The notes: a model not told the origin generated them from the sequence alone. Shown: positions 30,953 through 43,495, counted from the stretch's first letter. The stretch is 64,000 bases of DNA from Pelobates cultripes (GCA_933207985.1 OW240913.1:274775346-274839345), one strand, 5' to 3'. Numbers and translations: made by a program.

Positions 30953-32225
30953 TCATGCATGTTGGTATTGAGGCTATATCTAAAAAGAGCTTGAAAAAAG
31001 TTGCAATTCGTATGCCTGCAGACTTTGCAATTCCTTCCTGGTTTTTTTCCCAAGCCCAGAATTTCAGTCTCTTCCAGGGAAATAGCCAATCAGAGGCTTC
31101 TCATTGAGGACGCCAGAGCAAGAGGAGCCGCAGAAGCCAGTGACCCGAGGTAAAATGAGCAATGTGGGTGCATGGTCACAGGCTTACTATGACTGTGGGA
31201 AGTAGAGGCAGACAAGCTCTACGCCAGCTTAGTGGAGCAAGCGGAAAAAAGAAGATAATTCTGATTTACAGCCAGGGAGGTGTTACATGTTTCATAAAAG
31301 TGCCTAGTTCTCATAATATAGGCTCTTTTATAAAATGCAGCAAAGATGGGATATTCCTCACATATAAAGTATGTGTAGTGGTCCTTAAATGTATCATCTA
31401 ACATTTGCTCAGATATTTAAAATTGAAGCTATTCCCAAGAATGCTTTCATTGTGTTAGCTCATGACAATAATTTTCCAGCCTGTGAAATATTTTGTGTTT
31501 TATTTAAGAAACCAAAATAAAAAATATCATGTTCCTATTACCATCCACAATTCAGGTTTTTAACAAGTAGATTCCGTCATAACTCTTTAATGTTGCATTT
31601 GGAATGCAGAACAATGAGAGACAGATGCAGCTTGCTGTATCTCAATTAAATTTAAGGAGACTCTGGCTTTTCCAGCTGTACTTGAGTTTGCTAGTCAGTA
31701 ATTCCCAAATCAGTCGTAATGCACCCACAATGATTCAGGATTCATGGCATTTCCAGCTTGTAGCATAAGCTTGATCAGTGGGAAAGATTGATTTTGGAAT
31801 CATTCAGCTAGAACACAATAATTTGCTGGTAGACTGGCCAGCTCAGTGGCAGGCAGACAGAGATATTTATAGCAAATATAGGTCCTCCTTGCAATATAGA
31901 TGTAACATAAAGTAAGTCATGTAGGTCAGACTCTGTTAACTTTAAGTCTGTTGGATTTATTGACTGGGTTCAGGGTCTCTTGACATATACATAGTCGTCC
32001 TCTTGGCATATGCAAAACCTTTACCCCATCCCCAAAAGACCCAGACACCACTTGTTTGGAAAAATTTCACAACTTTAATAGGTAAATAAAATCAACAAGT
32101 AAACTAAGGTCATTGTCAACGTAATTTAAGCATGACATAACAACCCCACCACCTTTAACAATTTTACCCTGAACAATGACCCACTTAAACAATAAATTGA
32201 TACCACATTATAAACAATATAAATA
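30953..32225. other. No recognised feature
   Basis: No supported gene. The ORFs at 31162-31404 overlap on both strands and have no domain. Confidence 0.5.
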
Positions 32226-32299
32226 ACACATAAACCCCCCATGCTGCAGCCACCCAAGCGCTCTGTAGAGAGCCTCAGGCGGCTGCAGCTTTGCCCGCC

Positions 32300-32490
32300 C
32301 GGGCGCAGCCTGAGAAGAGGGGCTGACAGGAGGGAGCACTCAGCGCTCCCTCCTGTCACTCCCTCCCTGTAGCGTGGCCGAGCCCTCTATTGGTCCGCGG
32401 GTACAGTGTGCACTTCCTGTTAGTCCAGCCGGGTACAGGAAACAAATGCTCCCTGTACCCGCGGACCATAGAGCGCTCGGCCACGCTACA
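32300..32490. repeat. Hairpins preceding purine array
   Basis: GACAGGAGGGAGC / GCTCCCTCCTGTC at 32325-32358, then TGTAGCGTGGCCGAGC...GGTCCGCGGGTACAG pairing with CTGTACCCGCGGACC...GCTCGGCCACGCTACA over 32368-32489. The second has arms of about 45 bp. Confidence 0.85.
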
Positions 32491-32494
32491 ACAG

Positions 32495-33345
32495 TGGTGG
32501 GGGGAGGGGAGAAAGAAATTAGGAGAAGGGGGGAAGAAAGAAATTAGGAGGGGGGAAGAAAGAGAAATTGGGAGGGGGGAAGAAAGAGAAATTAGGAGGG
32601 GGGGAGAAAGAGAAATTAGGAGGAGGGGGGAAGAAAGAGAACAGAGGAGGGAAGAAAGAAAGAAATTAGGAGGAGGGGGGAGAAAGAGAAATTAGGAGGA
32701 GGGGGAAGAAAGAGAAATTAGGAGGAGGGGGAAGAAAGAGAAATTAGGAGGACAGAAGGGAGGAGGGGGGGAGAAAGAAAATTAGGAGGAGGGGGAAGAA
32801 AGAAATAAGAGGGGGAGAAAGAGAAATTAGGAGGTGGAGGGGGGAGAAAGAGAAATTAGAGGAGGAGGGGAAGAAGAGAAATTAGGAGGGGGGGGAGAGA
32901 AAGAGAAATTAGGAGGAGGAGGGGGGAGAAATTAACAAAGAGGAGGAGGGGAGAAAGAGAAATTAGGAGGAGGAGGGGGGGGGAGAGAAATTAGAGGAGG
33001 GGAGAAAGAGAAATTAGGAGGAGGGGGGAAGAAAGAGAAATTAGTAGGAGGGGAGAAAGAGAAATTAGGAGGGGGGATAAAGAGAAATTAGGGAGGAGGA
33101 GGGGGGGGAGAAAGAGAAATTAGGAGGAGGGGAGAGAAAGAGAAATTAGGAGGAGGAGGGGGGGAGAAAGAGAAATTAGGAGGAGGGGGGAGAAAGAGAA
33201 ATTAGGAAGGAGGGGGAGAAAGAGAAATTAGGAAGAGGAGGGGGAGAAAGAGAAATTGGGAGGAGGAGGGGGGGAGAAAGAGAAATTGGCAGGAGGAGGG
33301 GGGAGAAAGAGAAATTGGGAGGAGGAGAAGGAAATTGGAGCGGGA
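32495..33345. repeat. Purine-only minisatellite, about 28-bp unit
   Basis: About 850 bp of GGAGGAGGGGGGAGAAAGAG plus AAATTA units, nearly free of C on the plus strand; T appears only in AAATTA. Units vary in G-run length. The ORFs in both directions are translations of the array. Confidence 0.95.
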
Positions 33346-33357
33346 GGAGAGATTGAC

Positions 33358-33660
33358 ATTCATCACACACACACACACACACATACACATACACGCAATG
33401 CACCCCTTGCACACAGAAAAACACACAATGCATTACACACACAGACACACATACACAAGCAATGCAACCATTACACACAATGCATCCCTTACACACACAG
33501 AAACACCATTACACACACTCAATGCACCCCTTACACACATTCAATGCATCCCGTACATACACAGAAACACACCTTGCAGCCCTTACACATACAAACACAA
33601 TTTCACACAATGCATTCCTTACACACATATCAGGACATCCCCTACACACTCCACCCCCTG
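33358..33660. repeat. CA array and ACACAATGCAYCCCTTACAC minisatellite
   Basis: A CA dinucleotide run is followed by about 15-30-bp units with AATGCATCCCTTACACACAC. It adjoins the purine array directly. Confidence 0.93.
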
Positions 33661-33925
33661 TGAACAAACTCATTGGTGGAACATGAAGGTGGACCCTGGA
33701 ACCCAGACCTTGAGCTGTGTAAAGGACCCCCAAAAAATGGAGTTGCTTCCTGTTCTCCCAGAACATTGATTTTTGTGACCACAGTTACAAACCGCCTCCA
33801 GAGAGCCTGTTCTGCACCAGACCAGTGGAGCCAGACTGCAGCTAGAGCCCATCATCATCCTCATCTGGTTGTAAGTAGGCAATCTAGTATATTATTCGTG
33901 GCATTAAGCTCTAATTTACCTCACA

Positions 33926-34023
33926 TTAAAGAAACACTATAGTCCCCAGAACCACTTCAGCTTAATGTAGTGGTTCTGGTGTCTATAGCCTGTCTCTGCA
34001 GGCCTTTTAATGTAAACACGGCG
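33926..34023 (-). mobile_element. MITE family A, terminal fragment
   Basis: TTAAAGAAACACTATAGTCC followed by AATGTAGTGGTTCTGGTGTC and TATAGCCTGTC, matching the first 90 bp of 1456-1880. Confidence 0.75.
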
Positions 34024-34084
34024 GCACTGCAGCACTGGCGTTAGTTAACATGGCAAATCATATGGGTGGGGCATTGTGATGTCA

Positions 34085-34230
34085 CATGGGGGGCGGCAAA
34101 CTTTACTTTTGCCTAGGGCGGCAAAAATCCTTGCACCGGCACTGGCTGGAGGGGGCTGTGTGAGCTGTGGCCGCACAGTGCCCCATGGTAGTTTGCTTAC
34201 ACAAGCAAACAGCTGATAAACTGGCCGCAC
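34085..34230 (+). mobile_element. Partial GC-rich module
   Basis: GGCGGCAAACTTTACTTTTG and GTGTGAGCTGTGGCCGCACA-CAGTGCCCCATGG (compare GTGTGAGCTGTGCGGCCGCA and AGAGCCCCATGG at 4170-4202). Leads directly into a TG array. Confidence 0.55.
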
Positions 34231-34355
34231 GGAGGAAAAGTGTATGTGTGACTGTCTGCCTGTGACTGTGTGGTACTGTCTGCCTGTAACTGAGTGTGTG
34301 ACTGTCTGTCTGTAACTGAGTGTGTGACTGTCTGCCTGTAAATGTGTGTGTGGGG
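34231..34355. repeat. TG/CTGTCTGCCTG minisatellite
   Basis: GTGTGTGACTGTCTGCCTGT units. Confidence 0.9.
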
Positions 34356-34515
34356 CTCCAGGGATTTTGTAGAAAGGGGAGGGGGTTTTGTATTGGGATA
34401 AGCAGGGGATTTGTGGAAGGGGGTTGCGGGGGTTTTGTAGACGGGGCAGTACAGGATTTGTAGAAGGGGCAGGACAGAGGTTTTGTAGGAGGGGCTGACA
34501 GCGGTTTTGCAAAGT
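34356..34515. repeat. G-rich minisatellite, about 24-bp unit
   Basis: Six or so copies of GGGGTTTTGTAGAAGGGGC-like units. Confidence 0.9.
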
Positions 34516-35620
34516 TTACAAATTGTAAAAAAAAAAGAAAGAAAACCTTTAACATTTTTTACAGGTTTTTTTTTTGGGTGGGAGGGGGGTGCCAATGCTC
34601 TAGGTACGCCCCTGGAGTAGGGTATAGTGACACAAAGGGTAAAAGTAGGGGTATGAAATATTCACTGAGGGCTTAGTAGGTTATATAGTTTATGGACACC
34701 CAAATGTTTGTTCAAAGTAACTTTGAATACATATCCCCCAGTATCCCAACTAGGGCTTAGGCCATTTGCTTCCATTTCCTCCTCTATCCAAGGAAATGTA
34801 GTTATTAATGTTTAATAATGTATTTATCATTCAAAGGACAAGCAATTTCCAGAAAGACAATTTAGAAACAAGCCAATGTGTTGACATACATTTTTGACAT
34901 ACATTTGAGAAAACTACTTGAGCCATGCATGTTTTCTAATAAATTACCTCAAGGTTTAATGGAAGGAAATGGAATGTTAAGACAGGTGTGAGAACTCTAT
35001 TTGTCTATCCATAATGCATTGACTTGAATAATTTTAGCATGTAAATTTGCTAGTGCAGTCAACTAAGCAGATACACCCTCTTATATAAACTTCTTCAGAT
35101 ATTAGTAAGTTGCATTTGTATTATGTGTTGTGTTATGGCTGCTTCTTATACATGTTTATATATAAATGATTCTCACAGCATGTTTATGGACAAGTTAATA
35201 AAGTCTAGGCCTTGCCAAAAATGAAAATTCAAAAAAAAATTGGGGGAAATTCACAAGTCCAGCAAGCCAGGAATAAGAAGAACATTTGTTAAAAATGACT
35301 GAGGTGAGTAATATAAATATAAATTCTCTTGATGATGAGAACAGAGCATATGGAGATCACGGAAGGGCAGACTGTGGGGAAAAAAAGGGGTGAAAGTGAG
35401 AATTAACTAGACAGTGACATTTTTATCTTACTGAAGTGTGTCATAATGTGTGTGTTTGAGAACCACTTGTCTAGACAGCCAAATACAATGGTTGGGTTAC
35501 CTTTAGTAATGGCAGTCTGATATGTAAAGCAACAACAGTTAGAGACATGGTTAGCCATAGGTTCACATTAATGCATGCAACAGACCTGTCCTTATATAAG
35601 GTTACTTAAAAAGTTTAACT
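34516..35620. other. No recognised feature
   Basis: A and T runs near 34530-34570, otherwise no supported feature. Confidence 0.5.
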
Positions 35621-35797
35621 GGGGGGCGGGGCCTGATTATGATGGTGGTCAGACGCTTTCTCTTGGTGCTCCGGGCAGACTTAATAATTTGAGCCACTTA
35701 CCTGCGTCCTCGGCCCATGTTTCAGGTCTAGCTGCAAAGCTTGAGTACTCGGCATCGACTGACCAGCTTGAGCGTGCTCCTGGCAGTCACTAGCAGC
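35620..35797 (+). mobile_element. Possible L1 5' end fragment
   Basis: Begins GGGGGGCGGGGCCTGATTAT, the kind of G-rich opening typical of vertebrate L1 5' ends (compare the start at 41802). No ORF1 follows, and an LTR-like element is inserted at 35798. Weak. Confidence 0.3.
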
Positions 35798-36195
35798 TGT
35801 TGATATAGATCCAATATCGATGTTTGTTATACTCAGGGAAACCCAAATTGTTATTTTCAAGTGCACTTGGAGAAGCGTGAATTAGACACCAGACTTGTGT
35901 TGGTTATCAAAATAAGCCTCTGACCTTTATTTTGTCAGTTGTGTTTTTATACATTAAAAAGTAAGTGCTTATGTGCAAATACTCATAGAACAGTAGTAGG
36001 AAGGGAGTGGAAGGGTGAAGGGAGCACAGATAAGACATAGGGATGAACGTCATGTACATATAACAGATAAGTTCCGGGAAAGAGAAGGAACAGACTGATT
36101 TAGGAGAGACAGATCAGGTGGGGGCTATCTGCTCCCGGAACTAGACATATATGGTCTTAACTTATAATGATAGGCTGTGTGGTAGGAGACCAACA
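35798..36195 (-). mobile_element. Small solo LTR (about 398 bp)
   Basis: Minus strand begins TGTTGG and ends CAACA. It has a TATA-like ATGTATAAAAAC and, about 20 bp on, an AATAAA (ACAAAATAAAGGTC). Flanking pentamers GCAGC and CCAGC agree at 4 of 5. No internal genes. The boundaries rest on the imperfect duplication. Confidence 0.5.
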
Positions 36196-36610
36196 CCAGC
36201 CAATAGGTGGAGTGCTAAAGGGTACAAATAAAATAGCTAACCTCCCCTCTCTCTTGGATATATATGCAATAGCCTAGAGGTGGGGATGAGATAAAAAGTG
36301 AAATTGTGTGATACGTTCAAAAAATAGTGGGGTGATAATAGAAGCATATGGACCCACTCACATGGTACTGAGCCTCAATGGGACAGGCTCAGATCACTTA
36401 GGCGTACGTGTTTTGAAGGGCAACACTGGAACCTACAACGATGAAGTCGTGCTGTTCCTTTAAATATATAGGGAGACCGAATATGGTGTAGTATGTAGGT
36501 ACATTCCAATTGGTGGTAAAATACACAGAATTGCTCACCTGATTCAGAGCCTATAGACCTGGCTCTGGGTGTAATGGTGTATGTGCCAATAAGCGGGCAC
36601 AAAACCCTAT
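36196..36610. other. Uncharacterised, possibly Penelope terminal repeat
   Basis: No gene. CACTCACATGGTACTGAGCC near 36355 resembles the 45.2-45.7 kb repeat (CACTCACATGTAATGGAGCC). Confidence 0.35.
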
Positions 36611-37867
36611 AACTGAGTATCAGGAACAGTTGGAAAAAATTCTATTTATTTAACAATATAAAAAACACTAAGTATAAAATAAAATAGCTGTATAAAAACA
36701 GTAAGTGAATCTTTGATCCTCCTGGACGTCCGAGACGCGTTTCACCGGTGGGCTTTGTCAATCGGTATGTGTTCCTGTGTTCCTGCTCTTCTTTTATATC
36801 TGTAAGGATATCCATGATTGCAGATTGATCGCGGCTGTGTCCCGCTTTCATCACTTATGCTTTCGTCATCACGTCATGTGATCGTATTTCCTGTGTCCAT
36901 ATACGGGTGAGTTCGTGGTCGCCATGTTGTTTAAGGGCGAAAATAGTCTGTATATATATATATACAAAACGCCTCTCATATAGAGTGACGATAAAAAATA
37001 AAAATAAACCATAAAAAAGTGCAGTTAGTGTCTTATTGATGCCCAATTGTAAAAATACATTAAATATATACATCCTATATGAAAAATACAATTCAAAATT
37101 TAAAAAATATACAATTACAATACAATTACAATACAATTCAAAATTTGTCTCCTCCAGATGATTTGAAGTTAAAGTGATATTTATAATTTGAGCGAGATAG
37201 TAATCATTTTGAAGTGTATAAATTTAACCCTTTAAGTGATCAGTGTATAATGTTACAGGGATTTGTGTGGCCACATTAGACATTTTTAACCCTTTAGGTG
37301 ATCAATAGGTGACCTTGTGATAATGTGTGTGACCGCATTAGACTTTTTTTAAAAGTTAGTTGAGAGAGATAGATTAATTAGGGAAAAATAGATTGAATGT
37401 TTTGAATATATCAACAATAATATAATTGGTTTGTTAGACCAATGTGTGTCTTAGGGGTATCGCGTAGACATGGATTGTAAGAGTTTAATTCTATTGAATT
37501 GGGTCAGATTGAATTTAACCATTACAGTATATTAACATAATAGTTTTTCAATATTGATTGGAAATATATTTAAATATCCATAGAAATTATTTAATATACA
37601 CATTTCCAATACTGAATTACCTCTAATAAAATTAATCAATATATAAATAATCCCAAATTTGAAATATTCAAAATATACCTCTATGGTTTAGTACAGATCT
37701 TTGAATGAAGATCATTGTAGTACACATATACAATAATTTATATATTACAATATTGTATTGTAAACTATAGTCTTTGATTTAGGGTGAAGACTATTTGAAT
37801 AATGAATAGTGTAAACAAATAGAAGGTAATTTTCTAAAGGAGTTTTTGGCGGCAAAATAAAATTTTC

Positions 37868-38487
37868 TCATAGGAAATGACACAATTCAAAGTCGCTATT
37901 TAATCCGTGAGGTAACATAGTGTTTAGATTGAAAATCCACCTCATTTCCATACGACCTATGTGTTGTATTAGGGCTTTGCCCCTCCAATTAGGAGTGATT
38001 TTTTGTACCCCCATAAATTGAATGTTTACAGGATCTTTATTGTGAATTTTAAGAAAATGTAAAGATAAACTATGTTTTTCAAAACCATTGCGGATGTTCC
38101 TAATGTGTTCTTGTATACGTATGTGTAGAGGGCGTATAGTGCGTCCTACATATAGGAGACCGCAGGGACACTTGATGGTATATATCACTTTTTTTGAGTA
38201 GCATGTAATTAATTCGTTAATTTTGAAAAAAAAAATGGATTTTTTGGGTGTGAGAATGTTATGATTTTTCTCTTTTTATTCTGGGTGTTTTTGCAGGCCC
38301 CACAATTTCCACAGCCAAAGAAGCCTCGAGTATCATTAAGGAAATGTGTATTTTTCTTTATTTTAATGTGATTATGTACTAAAGTTCTGTTGAGATTTGG
38401 AACTCCTCTATATACCACGACTGGTCTTTCTGGAAGTATGGGGTTTAATGTATCATCATTTTTGAGGATAGGCCAATATTTATTCAA
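37868..38487 (-). pseudogene. Penelope-like linker and GIY-YIG endonuclease
   Basis: Upstream frame (38487-38209): KYWPILKNDDTLNPILPERP, VYRGVPNLNRTLV and a GFFGCGNCGACKNT cysteine cluster, the RT-endonuclease linker of vertebrate Penelope-like elements. Downstream frame (38188-37868): IYTIKCPCGLLYVGRT, the GIY-YIG core, with ENxxR-like IRIQEHIRNIRNG. A frame break near 38200 separates them. The nuclease would nick target DNA for priming. Confidence 0.88.
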
Positions 38488-38776
38488 AATTCTTCTGACT
38501 TATTTGTTCTTAAAGTCGAATATAAGTGTTGGTTCATTAGTGTTGGTATTTTGGGGTTTTTCTTTATATGTTAATAAAATTGATCTATTCTTCAATTTGA
38601 CTTCTTCGAGAGCTTCACTCAATGGTCCTTGTATCCTTTCTCTCTAAAATTTTGTATAATGGTGGATGCATGATTCTGGAATGTATGGTCATCTGAGCAA
38701 TTACGTTTAATTCTGAGTAGTTGTGCCTTCGGGACATTAAGAAGCAAGGGTGAGGAGTGGCAGCTGTTGTATGTAG

Positions 38777-39211
38777 CTATTTACATCCGTTTTTAAAAAA
38801 CGTATTAGTTTTCAATATTCCATCCTCTACATATATATTCAGGTCAAGAAAATTGACCTGAACTTTGCTGAAATTGGTGGTCAATTTAATACCCCAATCA
38901 TTAGACTCAAGATGGGTTAGGAAAGTCAAAAGTGATTTTTCATCGCTCCTCCAGATAAAGAACAAGTCATCAATGTACCTGTGATAGGTCACGATGCTTG
39001 CCCCTCATCTGCTGTCTCCATAGATGAATTGCTGTTCCCAATGGGACATAAAGAGATTGGCATAACTGGGGGCAAACCTCATGCCCATCGCGCTACAACA
39101 TATTTGGAGATAAAAATTATCACCAAACCAGAAATAGTTGTTACTATTTTTATATTGTTTTTCTCTCATCGTACTATTTTTATATATGGTCTTCAGTGTC
39201 GTTTTAAGCAT
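38777..39211 (-). pseudogene. Penelope-like reverse transcriptase fragments
   Basis: Two frames separated by a frame break near 38995-39005. The first has SAMGMRFAPSYANLFMSHWE, the RT segment preceding the active site in Penelope-like elements; the second has RYIDDLFFIW, the catalytic YxDD motif, followed by LTTNFSKVQVNFLDL. Penelope RTs are related to telomerase and copy the element RNA at the nicked target. Upstream RT motifs are absent, so the copy is truncated at about 39215. Confidence 0.88.
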
Positions 39212-39215
39212 TAAG

Positions 39216-40016
39216 CATTTCCTGAGTCCAAGTTAGCTTGTTCATCCTATGTCTTAATGCCTAGATCAATATGCACCAGGTTGTTCTTTTTGTTCTTACT
39301 TTTCTCTTACCTTAAAAATGTGCTGATACATATGTGTATATGCTTCCTTACTCTGCCTTGTCTTCTCCCAGTGCATACTGTGTATTCTTTGTTAATATCA
39401 AGCACAACATAAAAGAATAATAATTTTAAAAAAGTCAAAACATGATGCTGGTAACAAATTGGGTCAAAAAAAAAGTTAGACTGGAAATATGTTTTTGATA
39501 AAATACAATGATTCATATTATAATATAGAAATGAACAATTTTGTATTTCAAAAACTCAAATGTCATTATGTGAGAAGGATGCCAATTAAGTGCAGTGATG
39601 TTTTGACCCCAGGCTTCATCAAGCCCTGTATACTGCTTTGTTGACATTAAAATTAAATTTTCACATTTTCACTAGAATTTTTACTTAGGTCATCGGATTG
39701 TAGCCAGGTGTTTTACAAATTTGTTGAACACAATCCAGGGTTATTTAAAGTGACAATTTAAAGTTAATTTCAAATCTAAGGTCAAAATACCTGAACTAAG
39801 TACACGTGGGGCACGGGAAAATTGGTTCACATAACAATTTCAACTGAAAACTGTGCTGATTAGCTATTCTGCTACCCTGTTCTGGCCCAAATGTTGTTTT
39901 ATTGATGTTGCTTACTCATACTACTTGTAAAATAATAAAATAAAAATAAATATTGTTAAAATACCTGAACTGGAAAATTATGCAAGTCAGCTATATTTCT
40001 AGTTTCCAGTTTTGCC
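39216..40016. other. No recognised gene
   Basis: GTTTTGACCCCAGGCTTCAT at about 39600-39620 resembles Penelope end motifs, but no element can be outlined. Confidence 0.4.
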
Positions 40017-40511
40017 TTAAAGGGATTCTATAGCGCCAGGAAAACAAAGCTGTATTCTTGGCACTATAGAATCATACAGTGCCCCCCTCCCTCACCTCCC
40101 CCCTCTCCCTTGGCACTGAAGGAGTTAAAACCCTTTTAGTGACTTACTTGAATCCAGTGTCAATGTCATGCTCTGCCCACGCCCATGGCCATGATCGCAT
40201 TAGAATTTCCCCATAGGAAAGCATTATTCAATGCTTGCCTATGGGGAAAAATCTGACGCTGGAAGTCCTCATGCAAGACGTGAGGACATCCAACGTCAGA
40301 TACCGGACCAAAGGTCCGTTTCAATTCTGAACGTCCCTCTAGTGGCTGTCTGGTAGACAGCAACTAGAGCTAGAGTTAACTCTCAGAGGTAATTATTGCG
40401 GTTTCTCAGAAAGTGCAATAATTACCACTATAGGGTTAAGGGACATGAGACATTGCACCCAGACAACTTCAATGAGCTGAAGTGGTCTGGATGCCCACAG
40501 TGTCCCTTTAA
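40017..40511 (+). mobile_element. MITE family B, long form (495 bp)
   Basis: TTAA to TTAA: starts TTAAAGGGATTCTATAGCG, ends CCCACAGTGTCCCTTTAA. Shares the CCAGGAAAACAAA hairpin and CTGAAGTGGTCTGG end with 2040-2256, with about 280 bp extra in the middle. Confidence 0.87.
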
Positions 40512-40693
40512 ATTTGAAATATACTTGGAATTCACACTGAATTCCTGACAATTCTTACTTATTGAATAACCCTGAAGGAATTCATTAACTATCAGTGTTA
40601 TTTACTAAAGTCCAAATGTCCTTGTACCAAATTGGGCAAAACCCTTTGCTGCTATATGGGGCAGTATGGACTACATTGTTCTTGGAATACAAC

Positions 40694-41530
40694 TGTGGCG
40701 AAACCAGCCTCGCCACTGTCCACTGGAGGAGCCTGGTTGCTCGCCTGCTCCCTTTAGACTATGGCCCGGCAGTTAAAACCTTTTATTTTCCCTGCAAAGC
40801 GTATTCATGCCTTTCTGTAGACTGTTAAAGCCATGCTACCCCAGATAGCTATGCCATGGAGCCCAGCCGTATACTGAAAGACTGTATGAAAGACTTTGGC
40901 TCCATGGCGATTGAACTGTATTTATGTGATCTGAGCGCCATTCGGTAGTAATGTGCACTCAGATCTAAGCTATCTGGGGATATGTAGAATGTCTATGTTT
41001 TATGGAATAAATGTAACTGTATGTAATTTTATGTCTTTTATTGTATTGTTACTGCCATGTGGTTAATGGAGTCTTGCCTCTGTCCTGGGAGATAATTGGA
41101 TTACTTCACAGTTATCTCCTGGACAGAGAGGAGGGATTGTGATGTAAATGTGGGTGTGTTTTATGGTTCCCCTGTAACGATTGGTTGTACTGTGTCCCAC
41201 CCTGTGGGATGTCCCCTTGCATGGGGACTTGCATAAAAGCCAGTGTGTGGCCATTACAGAGAGTTCCTGTTTTAACCCTCAAAGTGAAGTGTCGTCTCAT
41301 TATTGGGGGAAGGATTTATTGTATGCTGTTCCAGTTTGACTGCTAGGAGAGTAAACCTATTCATATGGTTTCCTATTCAACTGTCTACAGCATTCATATG
41401 CTTGGGAGAATTTATTTGTTTCTCCGGTTCGGTGATTGTGGTGTCTGCCAGAGTGCTTGGAGTCCTCAGGAAGCGCTAGGAGCATCCTTCAACGGAGGTA
41501 CCCAGTCGGGGTGCCAGGTGATCCGTTACA
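40694..41530 (+). mobile_element. Solo LTR, ERV-like family (837 bp)
   Basis: Begins TGTGGCG, ends CCGTTACA, with a perfect 5-bp duplication ACAAC (40689-40693 and 41531-41535). A TATA-like GCATAAAAGCC lies near 41231. Internal inverted repeat GGGAGATAATTGGATTAC...AGTTATCTCCTGG near 41090-41120 recurs in the 62460 copy. No internal retroviral genes, consistent with LTR-LTR recombination. Confidence 0.85.
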
Positions 41531-42114
41531 ACAACAATGTCTGGATTGTGTGAATCAAGCTTGGAAAGGGCCTGAATTTGGTCCAGATTTAACCAAAACC
41601 GAACGCAGCAGAATGGTTGAAATCAGGACCAAATTAGTTAAATCCGACTGATGATATAAAAACAATCCAAACTATTTCCCCATTGGCAGTACTAGTAACC
41701 AGTGGGAAAATAGTTAAAAACCCTCAGAGTCGCAATAGTTAATTATGTGATGGCTAGCTAGTTGATAAAAGTAAATAAATATTACTAAAATGGAAGTTAT
41801 GGGGGCATGTCCTAGCAGCGCATGGGAACGTGTGAGTCCCGAGCTCCCCTGCCTTGTGGTTCCTACAGCATGTATATACAGCCGTATCAATCTAACAACT
41901 GACCCAAAACTCAGGTATCTACTCCCTTTCGACAATGTCCACGAAATCCTGCAAATAATCAAGACAGAAAAAGTTAAATATGCACATGGCAGCTTTGCCC
42001 TTGATCCGGCCTGCTGACCAAGATGGTGCCAACGGCCCTGCCTCTCCGGCTTCCTAATCAGCGATGGCGGCCACAGCTCATGGAGCCTGATAGGCCCGGC
42101 CACTAATGCATTGG

Positions 42115-42930
42115 TGAATCATATGATACAAGAGCTAAAAAGCTCTTTACACTCAGACCTCATGAAGATCACCTCTGACATTAGAGCTGACATACAATTG
42201 TTGGGCGACAGAACAGCAAAGCTGGAACACAGAACAGATGAGATAGTAGACGCCCACAACTCTTGAGTAGAGGCCTACTCCTTCATGGAAAAGAAGCTTA
42301 AACACCTGGATGAAAAAGTTGCCGACCATTAAGACAGGGACAGGCGTAATAACATAAGAATCTGGGGTGTGCCAGAAACAATCAAGCCTCAGGAGCTAAA
42401 ACAGTATGTGCAAGATCTGTTCAAAGCGCTGATACCAACACTAACCGAGTAAGATCTCCTATTAGACCGCACACATCTACTCCCTAGACCCAAGCACTTG
42501 GCTCCCACTATACCAACCAAGGGATGTCATAACCAAAGTGCATTATTTCACTGTGAAGGATAGCTTGATGATAGCTTCTCATAAGCAAGGCCCTCTGCAA
42601 GGCAAATTTGAACAGGTCAAATTATTCATCGGTTTATCATCAGCCATGATGCTTAAGAGGTGCACATTTGCACCCATCACCGCAGAAATTCGCACAGCTA
42701 ATATTCCATATAAGTGGAGCTTCCCGACCTAGCTCTTGGTGAAGAGGAATGGGATGGATAAACCTATTTCTTCACCTGAAGACGGGAAGAAGCTTCTCCA
42801 GGAATGGGACGTTCCTTTACAGATGGACTGTACTCTACCGAAAGGGTCAGCAGTGAGGCTCAAGAGAGACTGGTTAAAAATTGCTGCATCACCTAAATGC
42901 TGGCACCCCCAGCTTTATAACTGGTTCTAA
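42115..42930 (+). pseudogene. L1 ORF1 relic
   Basis: Broken frames include a coiled-coil-like stretch (SSLHSDLMKI...LEHRTDEI), the DRDRRNNIRIWGVPE signature of L1 ORF1 RNA-binding proteins, and a C-terminal part with GKKLLQEWDVPLQMD. ORF1 binds L1 RNA and packages it. Stops at several points (near 42265, 42330, 42450 and 42730) disable it. Confidence 0.75.
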
Positions 42931-43495
42931 AGCCAGGTTGTATACTTACCGCCATATTGTTCAACCCTATGCATATGTTTATACTGTTCGGATGTATATT
43001 TCTTAGCACTGTTAACTTGCTATACTTCAGTGAACCAGGGGCAGGTGATGAGTTATCCCACTCCACTCATTACCCACCTCTCCTGATCCCTAACTCATAA
43101 ACCACTGGGAAATCTCCATACTTTCCACACCCCTAGAGTGGCTTTAAGCCCTAAGCCACTGTCAAACCTGTTTTTGGTAATATCATGCCGATTAGACATG
43201 ATAAACAGAATATTGTACATAGTTACCCTTATGTTACTTTCTCCACTTATTTTACTTTTAAAATGCTCACATTGTTTGAGGGCATATGTCCCTTTAAATA
43301 TCATAGTCAATTTATAAAAAACTTTAACCACTTAGCAACACACCTGTGCAAACCTTTTACGCTCTCCAGATTCACAGGTATCACCCTCGTTTGGTACCCA
43401 GGGGACCAACCAGACAACATCGCCTTCTTTGAGAGACAGCTACCTTACCAGGCCGCAGCCATGTCAGCCCTGCATTGTGCTTAATTTACTTACCC

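Larger units (their letters stand above)
36620..39215 (-). mobile_element. Penelope-like element 2, 5'-truncated
   Basis: Minus-strand order: RT fragments (39211-38777), linker (38487-38209), GIY-YIG endonuclease (38188-37868), then about 1.2 kb of 3' sequence with the GAGACGCGTTTCACCGGTGG...TTTGTCAATCGG signature near 36735-36765. The N-terminal part of the RT is missing. Frame changes and stops between blocks show it is inactive. Confidence 0.85.

Noticed and set aside
33176..33769. Overlapping ORFs of 106-144 codons on both strands
   Set aside because: They span the purine and CA arrays and encode only repeat-derived peptides.
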